Part shown: positions 1 through 9,539 of the stretch, in pieces | Numbering within the stretch: the first letter of the stretch is position 1 | Layout of the letters: each line of letters starts with the position of its first letter | NCBI GenBank assembly: GCA_938042245.1 | Contig: CALIRO010000057.1 | Span: 1-34,948 of the forward strand | DNA length: 34,948 nucleotides | Direction of reading: 5' to 3' | Origin: an uncultured Thermoguttaceae bacterium | Lineage (GTDB): Bacteria > Planctomycetota > Planctomycetia > Pirellulales > Thermoguttaceae | Made by a program: the position numbers and the translations under genes | Notes under the pieces: generated by a model | What the model saw: the letters and a program-made list of their open reading frames with translations, nothing else | What the model was told of the DNA's origin: nothing | Databases searched by the model: none

Positions 1-354
1 ATCGACAAAAAATCCCAAGGCAAATTGGAAACCGCTATGGAATTCCTAGCCAAGATGGCCGCTGTGGGCGCCGCCATCGGCGGCAAAAAACAGGAGGCCG
101 AACAACTCGCCCAACTCAAAGGCAAAGAGCTGTTCGTCCGCCTGTGTGAAAAAATGCCAAATGTCCTGGAGGCTTTCGCCGCTCAAGAGATCAAATCGGT
201 CCAGAAGGAAGGGGACCGCGCCCGGCTGACCGTGGTGGCCACGATAGACGGAAAAACTCAAGAACGACAGATCACCATGATCCGTGAAGACGGCCTTTGG
301 AAACTTTCCATCGACTGGGACCCGGGGGCCGCCCAGAAACCACCGATCCCTTAA
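1..354 (+). CDS. 3' end of a small uncharacterised protein gene (partial)
   Basis: The frame is open back to base 1 with no convincing start (a TTG at 25 and an ATG at 37 lie inside it and lack a Shine-Dalgarno), so this is most likely the last 117 codons of a longer gene. The visible part has an alanine/lysine-rich helix, then a segment with alternating charged and hydrophobic residues ending in a strand-rich stretch (LTVVATIDGK, then DGLWKLSIDWDP). A small helix followed by curved strands ending in a 'W-K-L' strand resembles DUF4878 or NTF2-like lipoprotein domains; that comparison is by eye only. The last residues (PKPPIP-like) are a proline-rich tail. The N-terminus is outside the window, so a signal peptide cannot be judged. 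Confidence 0.6.
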   Translation: MDKKSQGKLETAMEFLAKMAAVGAAIGGKKQEAEQLAQLKGKELFVRLCEKMPNVLEAFAAQEIKSVQKEGDRARLTVVATIDGKTQERQITMIREDGLWKLSIDWDPGAAQKPPIP

Positions 355-546
355 TGTTTCCCTTCTGCCGGAGTGCCTTCCCTAGGCCGCCGCTGGGTCG
401 GACAGGCAGAGGGTTGCCTTTGACAATATCCCCAATATGAGAGGAAACCGGCCGCCGGGAAATCCCCTACACAGCAAACCCCTTTTTTGCTCTCCTCTTT
501 TTCCCACATAACCCACTTTTGCTTCCCCCTGCAAGGAGAACCAATC

Positions 547-2436
547 ATGCTCCCACGTTGGATTGCTGGTTTAGGCTGTATGGTGGTTTTCCTAACAGGC
601 CAGGTCGTTTGGCCGGCAGACAAAGGCCCCCCAACAATTTCAACCGGTTCGGCTTCTGTGGCTGGCAAGAGAGGCCTATTGGCCACGGCCACAGATGAGA
701 AAGAGAAAAAGCCTTCGGGTTCGGGGAGTCTGTCGGCCCGGTTGCCGGCTCGGGCAGCCGAAAAACTGGATCGGGGCCTGATAGCCCGCTCCTGTCCGGA
801 CGGCAAGGTCTATCTCAGTTGGCGCCTGCTGGAAACCGATCCGGCTGGAGTCGGCTTCCATGTATATCGTCGGGTCGGCTCCGCAGAACCTGTCCGGCTG
901 ACCAGCCAGCCGATCACCAAAACCACTGATTTTCTGGCCGACCGGCCCCCCTTCTCCGCATCGGATAGCCGAACGTTCTATTTCGTCCGGCCGGTGCAGG
1001 CCGACAAAGAAGGGCCGCCTTCGCCGCAAGTGCCCGCTCCGGACCCAAAAGACCCAAAGCCCTATCTGCTGATCCCCTTGCAGGGCCAATACACCTTCCA
1101 AAAGGTTGGCATTGCCGATCTGGACGGCGACGGGCTGCTCGATTATGTCATCAAGCAACCGGCCGACAACATCGACCCCTACGAAGCCTACTGGAAGCCT
1201 AGCCCCGACACCTACAAACTGGAAGCCTACCGCGGCGACGGCCAGTTCCTATGGCGCTATGATCTTGGATGGGCCATTGAGCGGGGCATCTGGTATTCGC
1301 CTTATGTGGTTTATGATCTGGATGGCGATGGTCGGGCCGAGGTGGCTGTCAAAACCGGCCAAGGCGACCCTAGAGACCCCGACGGCCGAGTGCGCAAAGG
1401 CCCTGAATATCTGACCATCCTCGATGGCCGGACCGGCAAGCCCATTGCCCAAACCGATTGGCCAAGCCGGGATGGTTTTGGCGACGACCTGCGCGGCTAC
1501 AACCTAGCCTCCCGCAACCAGTTAGGCGTTGCCTATCTGGACGGGCGTCGACCCAGTCTGATCGTAGCCCGGGGCACCTACAGCCTGATGAAAGTCCTGG
1601 CCTATGACTTCCGGGCTGGCAAACTGCAACTCCGCTGGCGGTGGGACAATCAGGGTCTGCCCCGCTCTTGGCAAGGCCAAGGCGCCCACTGGATGCACTG
1701 CGCCGACATCGACGGCGACGGCCGGGATGAAGTGCTGCTTGGCTCCTGTGTGCTGGACGACGACGGCAAACCGCTCTGGACCACGGGGCTGGGCCATCCC
1801 GATCATTTCTATCTGGGCGATATTGACCCTACCAGGCCTGGCCTGGAAATCTACTACGGCATCGAAACCCGCCAACGGGAGCGAAACGGCATGTGTCTGG
1901 TCGAAGCGGCCACCGGCAAAATCCTCTGGGGCCACGAAGGACCCACCCGCCATGTGCACAGCTTCGGCATGTGCAGCGACATCGATCCCCGCTGGCCTGG
2001 CAGCGAATGCTATAGCGCCGATACCGACGAGAAAAAGCAGTTTGCCTGGGCCCGGCTCCGCTCCGCCCAAGGCAAGATAATCAGCCAAGAGAACCTGGGC
2101 GGCTTCGGCGCTCGCACCGTCTATTGGGACGCCGATAGCCAGCGGGAACTCATTCTCGGCCGACAAATCGTCAAATACCCGCAGCTAAAAAATCCCATCG
2201 GCCAGATCGAGGGCCGTTTTGTAGCCGTGGCAGATATTGTGGGCGATTGGCGGGAAGAAATCATCACCTGTGTGCCCGGCCAAATGCGGATCTACATCAC
2301 CACCATCCCGGCCAAGGATCGCCGAATTGCTCTTTTGCGGGACCCCATCTATCGGATCGACGTGGCCCACGCCGCCATGGGCTACTACCAGGTCCCCATG
2401 CTTAGCTACGATCTGGCCAGCACCCCCGGCCCGTAA
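547..2436 (+). CDS. Secreted rhamnogalacturonan lyase, polysaccharide lyase family 11-like
   Basis: A 629-residue protein that should cleave the rhamnogalacturonan I backbone of pectin by beta-elimination outside the cytoplasm. The open frame extends upstream to 487, but ATG 547 is preceded by AAGGAG at 533-538 and begins a signal peptide (hydrophobic residues about 6-21, likely cleavage near WPA at 22-24). After a low-complexity linker comes a fibronectin-like domain (GLIARSCPDGKVYLSWRLL onward), then an eight-bladed-propeller-type body with calcium-binding loops DLDGDGLLD, DLDGDGRAE and DIDGDGRDE, as in PL11 enzymes such as YesW/YesX of Bacillus. The PL11-like block 'ERGIWYSPYVVYDLDGDG' and the C-terminal 'YQVPMLSYDL' support the family. 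It stands alone, convergent with the large surface protein. Substrate preference (endo or exo) cannot be read from the sequence. Confidence 0.88.
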   Translation: MLPRWIAGLGCMVVFLTGQVVWPADKGPPTISTGSASVAGKRGLLATATDEKEKKPSGSGSLSARLPARAAEKLDRGLIARSCPDGKVYLSWRLLETDPAGVGFHVYRRVGSAEPVRLTSQPITKTTDFLADRPPFSASDSRTFYFVRPVQADKEGPPSPQVPAPDPKDPKPYLLIPLQGQYTFQKVGIADLDGDGLLDYVIKQPADNIDPYEAYWKPSPDTYKLEAYRGDGQFLWRYDLGWAIERGIWYSPYVVYDLDGDGRAEVAVKTGQGDPRDPDGRVRKGPEYLTILDGRTGKPIAQTDWPSRDGFGDDLRGYNLASRNQLGVAYLDGRRPSLIVARGTYSLMKVLAYDFRAGKLQLRWRWDNQGLPRSWQGQGAHWMHCADIDGDGRDEVLLGSCVLDDDGKPLWTTGLGHPDHFYLGDIDPTRPGLEIYYGIETRQRERNGMCLVEAATGKILWGHEGPTRHVHSFGMCSDIDPRWPGSECYSADTDEKKQFAWARLRSAQGKIISQENLGGFGARTVYWDADSQRELILGRQIVKYPQLKNPIGQIEGRFVAVADIVGDWREEIITCVPGQMRIYITTIPAKDRRIALLRDPIYRIDVAHAAMGYYQVPMLSYDLASTPGP

Positions 2437-2442
2437 CACCTT

Positions 2443-2495
2443 GGCAGGTTAGGAGGATGTCGGCTGTTTTGTCTATTTAGGCCGACCTTGCTGCC
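2443..2495. terminator. Possible two-way terminator hairpin between convergent genes
   Basis: Between the lyase stop (2436) and the surface-protein stop (2609) lies a nested inverted repeat: GTCGGC (2459-2464) pairs with GCCGAC (2481-2486) around a T-rich 16-nt loop, flanked by GGCAG (2443-2447) and CTGCC (2491-2495). There is no clean U-tract on either strand, so this is a structural candidate only. Confidence 0.3.
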
Positions 2496-2608
2496 TCCGC
2501 ACCTCCGGGTGAAGCTAAAACATATCCTAGGCACACACAAAGACACAGGGAAAATTTCTATGCCTCCGTCTCTTGCTCAGGAGAAGTCAAACCACCTCTA
2601 AAAAGCGG

Positions 2609-5600
2609 TTAGGTTCCTCGTGGGGGGCGGAGGCCGGGTTGGTAGATGGCCGGTTCGTCGCGGCCGTCGCCGTTCCAATCACCGGCAACGGGGATGCCGA
2701 TCGGCGTGCGGAGTTGTTGGTCGGCGGTAGTGAGGCGCCGGTCACCGTCGGTGTCCAGGATCCACAAGCCGTCCCGATACACGGCCAGATCGTCGATGCC
2801 GTCGCCGTTCCAATCGCCGACCACCGCGATGTCGCCCGGCTGTCCGAACAGGAAGGTCTGGTCTTCCGCGTCCAGGCGGCCGTTGCCGTTGGTATCCAGG
2901 GTCCAGCGTCCGTCTCGGAACAGTCCCATCGTGGCCACGCCGTCGCCGTTCCAATCGCCGACGACCGGCTGGTCCTTGCCGCCGCCGTAGAGGAACACAT
3001 GATCAATAAGATCGCTGCGCAGTTTGCCGCGCATGCTGCGCTGCAGTTGGCGGAGGCCATCGGTAGCTTCGTCGGGGGAGGGCGGCATATTTTTCGGTTT
3101 CAGGCCGGGCTGGTTCTGGGCGTCGGGCAGGCCTGGCTCTACGGCGGCGGCCAAGGAGTCTTTGGGCCAGGCCCGACCGACAATCCCGATGTCGGTTTTG
3201 CCGTCGCCGTCCCAATCGCCGGTCACCGGCAGGTCGCCTTCTGCGCCCAACTGCGCCCACAGGTCGCCTTCGTCCCACTGGCCGTTGCCGTTGAGGTCCA
3301 GGTACCACTGACCGCCCACATAGAAGCCTATGTCGGTTTTGCCGTCGCCGTTCCAATCACCGACCACCGGCAGGCTGCCTGCGGCGCCAAAGTAGGCTTC
3401 TCGGAGGCTGCCGGTAGCAGGATCGACAAAGATCCACCGTCCCTGATCGGCTCGGCCAAGGCCAGCGGGATTCCAGCCGGCGGCGCTAACCAGGTGGAAG
3501 GTAGGCCCGGCGGTGTGAGTCAGGCCGGCGGCTTCATGATTTTGGCGGGGGATGCCGCCGTTGATGACACTCAGATGCCAGGCCAAGGTGGGCGCCCCGG
3601 CTAGGCCCGCTCCTTCCTCCAACACGGCAGAGCCGGTCATGGCCGTAGCAGGTAGGATAAACGGTTGTCCAGGCAGGGGCAGCAGGGCGTCGTTACGGGC
3701 CAGCGGCGGGCCGGGCGGCGGCATAAACGGCCCTTCTTTAGTCGGTTCCAGCGGAATGACCGGCCCATTCGGCGGAGGGGGCGGAGGAGGAGATGGCGGC
3801 GGTGGGGGAGGCGGCGGCTCGGGCAACCACTCCACGGCCACTTCGCTAAACCAATAGTTCCTCCCATCGGCCCCCGGAGCAACCGATATGGCCGAAATCG
3901 TATCCGCACTGCTATCCACCAGGCCGCCCAAACTGCCCGCTGTGTCGATGCCATCGATATACCCGGCCGGTTGCACCTGGCGGAGGGTGTAACTGCCCGG
4001 CTCGAGCATGGTAAACTCGAAGAAGCCATTGGCGTCCGTGGTGGTCTCGGCTACCAGGACGCCGTCCCGCCACAGGTGGATAGTTACCCCGGGCAGGGGC
4101 GTATCATCCGGGGTGAATTGTCCGTCCCGAACGGATTCGATCGGCGGCACCGGCTGGCCATGCTCTAGGAGCAACGTTGGCCCGTCCTGGAACACATAGC
4201 CGGAAAGCTTCCCCGGAACAATTTCCCCGAAGTTGTATTCGACCGCCTGGGTGCCCGAAAGAAGCGAAATGCCGGCGATGGTATCTGAGGGGACTACCAT
4301 TCCCCCTTCGGAACCGACTTGATCCGCTCCATCCAGGTAGCCTTCTGGCTGGATTTCACGGACCGAGTAGAAGCCGGGCGGAAGATACACAAATTGATAT
4401 TCACCGGCGGTGTTGGTGGTAGTGGTTTGGAGCAGGTTGCCGTCGGCGTCCAGCAGTTCGATCCGTACACCGGCAAGCAAAGGTTCACCGGGCGTATAAG
4501 AGCCGTCGAGATTCATGTCCGCATACACCCGGCCGGAAAGGCTGTTGGGAATGATTTCGGTAAAGTCGTAGTGGACTGCCTGGGTGCCGGAACCGAGCGG
4601 GATAGCGGCGATGGTGTCGGGTCCGACAAGTTGGCCGCCCGCGGAACCGACATAATCCGGTCCGTCGAAATAGCCTTCCGGCTGGATCTGGCGCAGCGTG
4701 TAGCTGCCCGGCAGCAGGCCGGTAAAACAGTACTGACCCGATTGGTTGGTTGAGGTACTTTGCAGCAGGTTGCCGTCGGCGTCGAGCAATTGGAGGGTAA
4801 CCCCGGCAAGCAGGGGTTCGCCCGGTTGCCAGGCGCCGTCTAGATTTCGTTCGGCAAAGACGCGGCCGCAGATGCTGGCGGGCCGGACTTCGCCAAAGTT
4901 GTTCCCTAAGCTCTCTTCGCCGCCCAGGAGTTGGATTTCGGTAAGCACATTGGGCGATTCGGCCAGGCCGCGGGTTTCGCTGCCCACATGGCCTGGCTGG
5001 GCGCCGACGCTCAAGTAACCGTCCGGCTGCGTCTGAACGATGCGATAGATGCCCGGATCGAGCGAAACTTCCGAAGTGGCTTCAAAACGGTAATAGCCGT
5101 CTGCATCGGTGACGGCTCGAAGGCCGGTATCGACGTAGCTATCGCCTTCTTTTCGCCAGAGGGAAAGTTCCACGCCGGCAATGCCCAGCTCACCGGAATC
5201 GATACTGTTATTCATATTGGCGTCTTCGAACACCCGGCCAGCGAGGCGAATCGGAAGCGGAGTCTGCCGTAGTTGGACAAAGGCGCCGGCCGTTAGATCG
5301 GCGGCAGGGCCCTCTTTACCAGGCAACTCCGAATCCCCCGGCAAACTCAGCCCGGAACCGGCCAAAAGCGGGCCATAAGCGTCCACAAACTGGGTGCTTG
5401 CGGTGGCCTGGTAATAGTGCGGGGCGGTAAACGTGGCCGTCAGCCAACTGCCTTCCAACTCAGCGCCCTCGGCCTTGGAGTTATCGGGCAGGGCCTCATC
5501 GACGTCGATCAGAAAAACAAGCCGATCCCCCGGATCAAATCCGGTAAACGAGAGTCGCAGCAGCGTGCCGCCGTCTTCGACTTCGACCAAAACGTGGTCA

Positions 5601-5998
5601 ATGCCCTGGTTTTCTACGATCTCGAAACCTTTCCAACCATAGACGCCTCGGCCGCCAGGAGCAATGTCGAAAAAGCAATCGCCCGCCGACAGGCCTAGGC
5701 CGTCTTTGTCGGTGTTGATCACGAGTTCGGTAAGCTGCGAGCCTGGTTGGCCGCCGGCCCAGGTCAGCTCAAAGCGGTTGCCGGTGAAATCATCCTGGGT
5801 AGCATATTCCCCATAGACCATGCCCAGATGAATGGGCAAGACACTGAAGGCCAAAAGCCTGCGCGGTTCCAACAGCTCGAACTGGCAGAGATGCTCGGCG
5901 GACCGAAGAGCTTCAGCCTGCCGGTTGGAACGGCGTTTGTTGCGGGCAGTCCATTTGGGGCGTAGGAATCGCCAAAATCCTTTTTGCCATCCGCTCAC
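2609..5998 (-). CDS. LEPR-XLL surface protein with SdrD_B domains and FG-GAP-like repeats
   Basis: 1129 residues, GTG start at 5998 preceded on the minus strand by GGAAGGAG with 8-nt spacing. A basic N-terminus leads to LEPRRLLA at residues 43-50, the LEPR-XLL motif typical of very large planctomycete exported proteins. Residues about 50-245 form a strand-rich domain. Four SdrD_B/Cna-B-like domains follow (from about 250, 374, 488 and 598), each opening with a G-x-V-F/Y-x-D/E-x-N-like strand and closing with S/Y-x-x-R-Q/E-x-QP-x-GY. A proline-rich spacer (about 723-765) separates these from a C-terminal array of GDWNGDG calcium-loop repeats (about 877-1129), mixed with D-x-N-G-N-G-x-x-D loops. 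The role is probably structural or adhesive at the cell surface. It starts 49 bp after the WD40 gene on the same strand, so the two may be co-transcribed. Confidence 0.85.
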   Translation of the reverse strand: MSGWQKGFWRFLRPKWTARNKRRSNRQAEALRSAEHLCQFELLEPRRLLAFSVLPIHLGMVYGEYATQDDFTGNRFELTWAGGQPGSQLTELVINTDKDGLGLSAGDCFFDIAPGGRGVYGWKGFEIVENQGIDHVLVEVEDGGTLLRLSFTGFDPGDRLVFLIDVDEALPDNSKAEGAELEGSWLTATFTAPHYYQATASTQFVDAYGPLLAGSGLSLPGDSELPGKEGPAADLTAGAFVQLRQTPLPIRLAGRVFEDANMNNSIDSGELGIAGVELSLWRKEGDSYVDTGLRAVTDADGYYRFEATSEVSLDPGIYRIVQTQPDGYLSVGAQPGHVGSETRGLAESPNVLTEIQLLGGEESLGNNFGEVRPASICGRVFAERNLDGAWQPGEPLLAGVTLQLLDADGNLLQSTSTNQSGQYCFTGLLPGSYTLRQIQPEGYFDGPDYVGSAGGQLVGPDTIAAIPLGSGTQAVHYDFTEIIPNSLSGRVYADMNLDGSYTPGEPLLAGVRIELLDADGNLLQTTTTNTAGEYQFVYLPPGFYSVREIQPEGYLDGADQVGSEGGMVVPSDTIAGISLLSGTQAVEYNFGEIVPGKLSGYVFQDGPTLLLEHGQPVPPIESVRDGQFTPDDTPLPGVTIHLWRDGVLVAETTTDANGFFEFTMLEPGSYTLRQVQPAGYIDGIDTAGSLGGLVDSSADTISAISVAPGADGRNYWFSEVAVEWLPEPPPPPPPPSPPPPPPPNGPVIPLEPTKEGPFMPPPGPPLARNDALLPLPGQPFILPATAMTGSAVLEEGAGLAGAPTLAWHLSVINGGIPRQNHEAAGLTHTAGPTFHLVSAAGWNPAGLGRADQGRWIFVDPATGSLREAYFGAAGSLPVVGDWNGDGKTDIGFYVGGQWYLDLNGNGQWDEGDLWAQLGAEGDLPVTGDWDGDGKTDIGIVGRAWPKDSLAAAVEPGLPDAQNQPGLKPKNMPPSPDEATDGLRQLQRSMRGKLRSDLIDHVFLYGGGKDQPVVGDWNGDGVATMGLFRDGRWTLDTNGNGRLDAEDQTFLFGQPGDIAVVGDWNGDGIDDLAVYRDGLWILDTDGDRRLTTADQQLRTPIGIPVAGDWNGDGRDEPAIYQPGLRPPRGT
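2664..3358 (-). repeat. Five near-identical 17-bp repeats encoding GDWNGDG
   Basis: The plus-strand word CCGTCGCCGTTCCAATC starts at 2664, 2799, 2940 and 3342, and with one mismatch at 3201. Read on the minus strand it encodes the GDWNGDG calcium loop of the FG-GAP-like array. Copy-to-copy distances are 135, 141, 261 and 141 bp; the 261-bp step carries an insertion of non-repeat sequence. DNA identity is higher than protein conservation alone needs, which suggests recent duplication or gene conversion. Confidence 0.8.
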
Positions 5999-6047
5999 GC
6001 TGCTACTCCTTCCGAGAGCAAAACGGCCTGGAGCAGGAGAAATCTTA

Positions 6048-7367
6048 CTATGGTGTGGAAAATGGCCTCAGCGGTTCTGGGTGGAACAGATCGCCGACAG
6101 GTTGGCGGGAAATATCCCCTAGGGGCGCAGCGAACGGGGACATGGCCGGCGAGGGCTCTTCCCGTGTGCTAAAGAGCGGTTCAGTCGGCGGATTTTCCGG
6201 CGGCCCCAGTGGCCAAAAACGGACCGTTGTATCAAACCCGCCGGAAATCAACGTCTGGGTGTCGCTTTGCCAGCCCAAGGCGGCTACGGTACCAGTATGT
6301 CCGGCCAATTCTCGGAGCAATCGGCCATCGGACAGGCGAATCAGCCGGATTTGATTATCCGTACCGCCGACGGCCAGTCGATCTGGCCCGCAAAAAGTAA
6401 CCACATAGACAGCCCCTGGCAGTTGGGCCACTAGCCGGGCATTCTGCCCGGTTGCTGGATTGCAGGCCACCACTCGGCCGTCGTCGCCGCCGGAGACCAG
6501 CCATTGGCCGTCCGGCGAGTAGGCCAGGGTGCGGACCCGACGTTGGTGGGCGGCCAGATCGTGTTGCCGCACGCCGTTGGCGGTGCTGCAGAGCCGAACT
6601 AGGCCGTTTCGGCTGCCGGCGGCCAACTGCCCCCCATCCGGGGAAAAGGCCACCGCTCGCACATCCTCCCCGGGAGCTGCCCAGACGGCTATTTGGTTGC
6701 CCGTGGTCGAATCAAGTAGCCAGATTTTGTCCGAAAAGCCGGCGGCAGCCAGGCGTCGGCCATCCGGACTAAAAGCCAGCGCATAAATGGCTGCGCCGAG
6801 TTCTGTCTTCCAAACCGGTTCCGCCTGAGCTACCCGAAACAGCACTACACAGCGGTCGTCGCCGGCGGTAGCCAAATGTTGGCCATCGGGGCTGAAGGCG
6901 GCGGTGCGCACCCATCCTCGGTGGCCCTCTAGCCGTTGCCGAAGCCGTCCCTCGGGCAGCTCCCACAGACGAATCAAATGATCATCTCCCCCCGTAGCAA
7001 ACAGCCGACTCCCCCTTTCCAAAGCCACCGCTGTAATTACCGGAGCTTGAGCCGGAGGTGCATCAGGCGGCAAATCAGACGCCCGAGGTACAAGCGGTTC
7101 CGTCAGGCTAGGCGCTGAGGCCTCCGCCTCGGGTTGGGCCTGGGATTTTTTCCCCGCTACCCCAAACGGTTGGGAGAAAACACCCATTGGCCAGATGGAC
7201 CTGGGTAGTCTTGGCGGAAGGGACCCACTAGGAGGATTCTGGGCAATGGGCTGGGCCGCCATCACCAGCCCCCCTGCTCCCCCTAAAAGCATTCCCCAAA
7301 TGATAGCCCAAGCCCCTGCCCGTCGCCGCCCAACCAATGGGTCCGTCTGGATACCAGTGGCACTCAT
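6048..7367 (-). CDS. Exported WD40-repeat beta-propeller protein
   Basis: 439 residues from ATG 7367 (minus-strand GAAGGTG about 8 nt upstream; the open frame continues 22 codons further but that part is not needed). An arginine-rich start is followed by a hydrophobic segment (AWAIIWGMLLGGAGGLVMA), a signal peptide or anchor, then a proline-rich spacer. From about residue 105 seven WD40 repeats follow with typical AFSPDG turns and GGDD-x-x-x-R-L-W ends, enough for one closed seven-bladed propeller. A proline-rich tail of about 35 residues ends the protein. WD40 propellers are binding scaffolds; no enzymatic domain is fused here, unlike many planctomycete WD40 kinases. Located directly upstream of the LEPR-XLL gene (49 bp). 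Confidence 0.85.
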   Translation of the reverse strand: MSATGIQTDPLVGRRRAGAWAIIWGMLLGGAGGLVMAAQPIAQNPPSGSLPPRLPRSIWPMGVFSQPFGVAGKKSQAQPEAEASAPSLTEPLVPRASDLPPDAPPAQAPVITAVALERGSRLFATGGDDHLIRLWELPEGRLRQRLEGHRGWVRTAAFSPDGQHLATAGDDRCVVLFRVAQAEPVWKTELGAAIYALAFSPDGRRLAAAGFSDKIWLLDSTTGNQIAVWAAPGEDVRAVAFSPDGGQLAAGSRNGLVRLCSTANGVRQHDLAAHQRRVRTLAYSPDGQWLVSGGDDGRVVACNPATGQNARLVAQLPGAVYVVTFCGPDRLAVGGTDNQIRLIRLSDGRLLRELAGHTGTVAALGWQSDTQTLISGGFDTTVRFWPLGPPENPPTEPLFSTREEPSPAMSPFAAPLGDISRQPVGDLFHPEPLRPFSTP

Positions 7368-7767
7368 GCTTTGCACCTTCGCCTTTGGTTCAACGAATGC
7401 CGGAGAGGCTCTCCCAAAACGGAAACTCCACAAGGTTCAACCGGCCCCTTTCCTCGGCACACCCTCCCAGCAAAGGCGTTTTTGTTAAAAGCTCTGAGAG
7501 GGTCGTCAGAGGAAACGACTTGCCCCTGCTGGTGGAAGCAGACTCCGGACGCTTCTTCCCGCAGAAGGACAATTCCTTAGAATATGATCGGTTTGAGGGC
7601 CAAAAGAAGTGGGCTAACTTTTGGGGAAGAATGAAATTGGAAAACTTTATCAGTCAGGCAAAATAAAATAGCCCCAAAAACTTCGAAACCCCCAAAACCT
7701 CGGCCAACCAGAATGCCGCAGAACCAAATTAGCAGACAAAGCACCTATTGGTCCACGCCTCAGCACC
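7368..7767. other. 400-bp gene-free interval upstream of the WD40 gene
   Basis: Lies between two minus-strand genes. It must hold the 3' end of the HD-gene transcript and the WD40-gene promoter, but I found no hexamer pair or terminator hairpin that I would defend. A/T-rich tracts occur near 7640-7690. Short open frames here overlap each other on both strands and show no protein-like pattern. Confidence 0.5.
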
Positions 7768-9162
7768 TCACATATTTGTGGATTCCTCGGTAGCGCCGGT
7801 GCGGAGCCGATCCAACGCGGCGGCCAACTGTTCCTGATGTTCGGTCGTTTCTGCATAAATGCGGCAGATCCGCGAAGCCACCGGCAAATGGCGGATGAGG
7901 TCCCGCTCCTCCAGACGTTGCAGTTGCCGACTGGCAGGGTCGTAGAGAAAGTTTTGATCCGCCACCGGGGCCTGAGTGTCCGGACGATGCACCAGTCTTG
8001 CCGTATCTACCCGAAAATCCAATCCCCGGAGCGATTCGGGCAGCAACTGCCGGATTCTTTCCTCCAGCAACCTGGGATCGGCAAAGACACTGGCCAGCTC
8101 GGACTCTCCTGGCCGGAAGCTGATGGTGCGTTCGACATTCATTTTCCAGCGAATTTGCCGCCGCAGAAGCCCATCCCACCGCTGGCCCAACCGGCGTTTT
8201 TCAGCATCCTGGCTTGTTGACCATCGGGCCACCTCGGTAAAAAGGGACCAATCGGTCAGTTGCCGATAGCAGTCCAAATGGTCCCTAGGATCGCCGGGCA
8301 GGAGAAACGGTTTGCTTTCGGCGAAGACCTCTTGAAGTTCCAGGTCGATGGCCCGGACGGTGCGATGATAATAAATGGCCTGGAACAGTTCGGCCCGAAC
8401 CCGCATGAAGGCAGCCAGGGCAGCTAGCCCCCGTTCATGAATCGTCAGGCCCCGCTCGGAAAAGAAACTGTAATGCAAGATCCGATCCAAATCGAAAGCC
8501 CGGAGACTATAACCGGACATGTACGCATCCCGCAGGACAAAATCCATGTTATCGACGGTATAAATCCCGGAGAATAAGGCTCGCAACATCCGAAGCCAGC
8601 CTGGCAGATTTTCCTCCCGCCGCTGAGGACGCACGATCAGCACGGCAATGTGTTCCGGATCGAGGGTTTCGCCCGGTTCCAATTGGCTAAATGGATTGCG
8701 CCGCACCCCGCGCAAAAGCGGTGCGAGTTCCCGCCGGATAATCTCGGCCCCAAGCGTTTCATGCGTCAGCCCGTAGTCGGCCAGATAATACATATCGAAA
8801 AAATGTCCAAATGGCCCATGGCCGACATCATGCAGCAAGGCGGCCATCCGAAGCAGAGTTTCCACATAGCCCCGGCTAGGAACATCAGGCCACTGCTGCC
8901 GAAGGCTCGGATATAACTGAGCAATAGCCCGACTGGCCAAGTGCATCGAGCCGACCACATGCTGAAATCGACTATGCTCCGCCCCAGGAAAAACCCACCA
9001 GGCCGTCTGAAGCTGATGAATCTGCCGAAGCCGCTGCACCCAGGGATGGTCTAAAATCTGCTGCTCGGAAACCTCCCCAGCCGGTACACCGAACGAAGAA
9101 ATAAACGCAATATATCCATGAATCGGATCATGGATCAGACTGGCAGGTTCAAAAGGATTCAT
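7768..9162 (-). CDS. HD-domain phosphohydrolase, SAMHD1/YdhJ-like
   Basis: 464 residues from ATG 9162; a TTG at 9210 would add 16 residues but sits directly against its only purine run. The family opening 'LIHDPIHGYI' begins at residue 9, supporting the ATG. The HD metal site is intact: H68 in HSRFQH, H111-D112 in LLHDVGHGPFGH, and a distal aspartate in DNMDFVLRD (204-212). This is the SAMHD1-like branch of HD proteins, cytoplasmic enzymes that usually remove triphosphate from dNTPs or hydrolyse other nucleotides. The substrate cannot be read from the sequence. The C-terminal third (about 330-464) is the variable dimer/tetramer region. It stands alone, with an AT-rich divergent region upstream and the WD40 gene 400 bp downstream. 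Confidence 0.88.
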   Translation of the reverse strand: MNPFEPASLIHDPIHGYIAFISSFGVPAGEVSEQQILDHPWVQRLRQIHQLQTAWWVFPGAEHSRFQHVVGSMHLASRAIAQLYPSLRQQWPDVPSRGYVETLLRMAALLHDVGHGPFGHFFDMYYLADYGLTHETLGAEIIRRELAPLLRGVRRNPFSQLEPGETLDPEHIAVLIVRPQRREENLPGWLRMLRALFSGIYTVDNMDFVLRDAYMSGYSLRAFDLDRILHYSFFSERGLTIHERGLAALAAFMRVRAELFQAIYYHRTVRAIDLELQEVFAESKPFLLPGDPRDHLDCYRQLTDWSLFTEVARWSTSQDAEKRRLGQRWDGLLRRQIRWKMNVERTISFRPGESELASVFADPRLLEERIRQLLPESLRGLDFRVDTARLVHRPDTQAPVADQNFLYDPASRQLQRLEERDLIRHLPVASRICRIYAETTEHQEQLAAALDRLRTGATEESTNM

Positions 9163-9539
9163 GGTGATTTTGGCATCCGTTGGCAAATCAGCCGTTAAAC
9201 TCCCCTGCAACTCCAGAAGGCCCTATTCTTTTGGGGAAATTCCAGCTTCTAAAATTATCTAAATTGTCTAGATTTCGCATTCTATATATTTTGTGCATTT
9301 TCAGGCCCCAACACCCCTCTTTCACCTACCTCCAAACCCTCCTATCGGCCCCTTTCAGGCCCAGATGGAAAAATCCCTCTGGACTTTTTCCGGCTGTTTT
9401 GCGACACTTCGGCATTCTCTCGAAAAAGCCCCTCTTCCTTTGAATTGTAGCAATTTAGCAACCCCGAGCGAATCGGTTGGCAGTTGGGTTTGTATGAAAT
9501 TCCTTTCCTTGGGCATGGATTTACAAGGAGGCTGCAAAA
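9163..9539. other. Divergent intergenic region, AT-rich in the middle
   Basis: 377 bp between the divergent HD gene and the small secreted-protein cluster. 9241-9300 is markedly AT-rich against a GC-rich background (TATATATTTT near 9282-9293, TAGATAATTTT on the minus strand) and is the obvious place for both promoters, but no hexamer pair with 16-18 bp spacing stood out on either strand. Confidence 0.5.

Noticed and set aside
420..450. TTGACA upstream of the lyase gene as a promoter
   Set aside because: No -10-like hexamer at 16-18 bp; the only TATGAG is about 10 bp away.
1522..2166. 214-codon open frame antisense to the rhamnogalacturonan lyase
   Set aside because: GC-driven shadow of a well-supported gene, with no start signal.
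2573..3604. 343-codon open frame on the plus strand opposite the FG-GAP-like repeats
   Set aside because: It is the antisense of a repeat array (recurring VAVPI from the reversed GDWNGDG codons) and has no ribosome site, signal peptide or family match.
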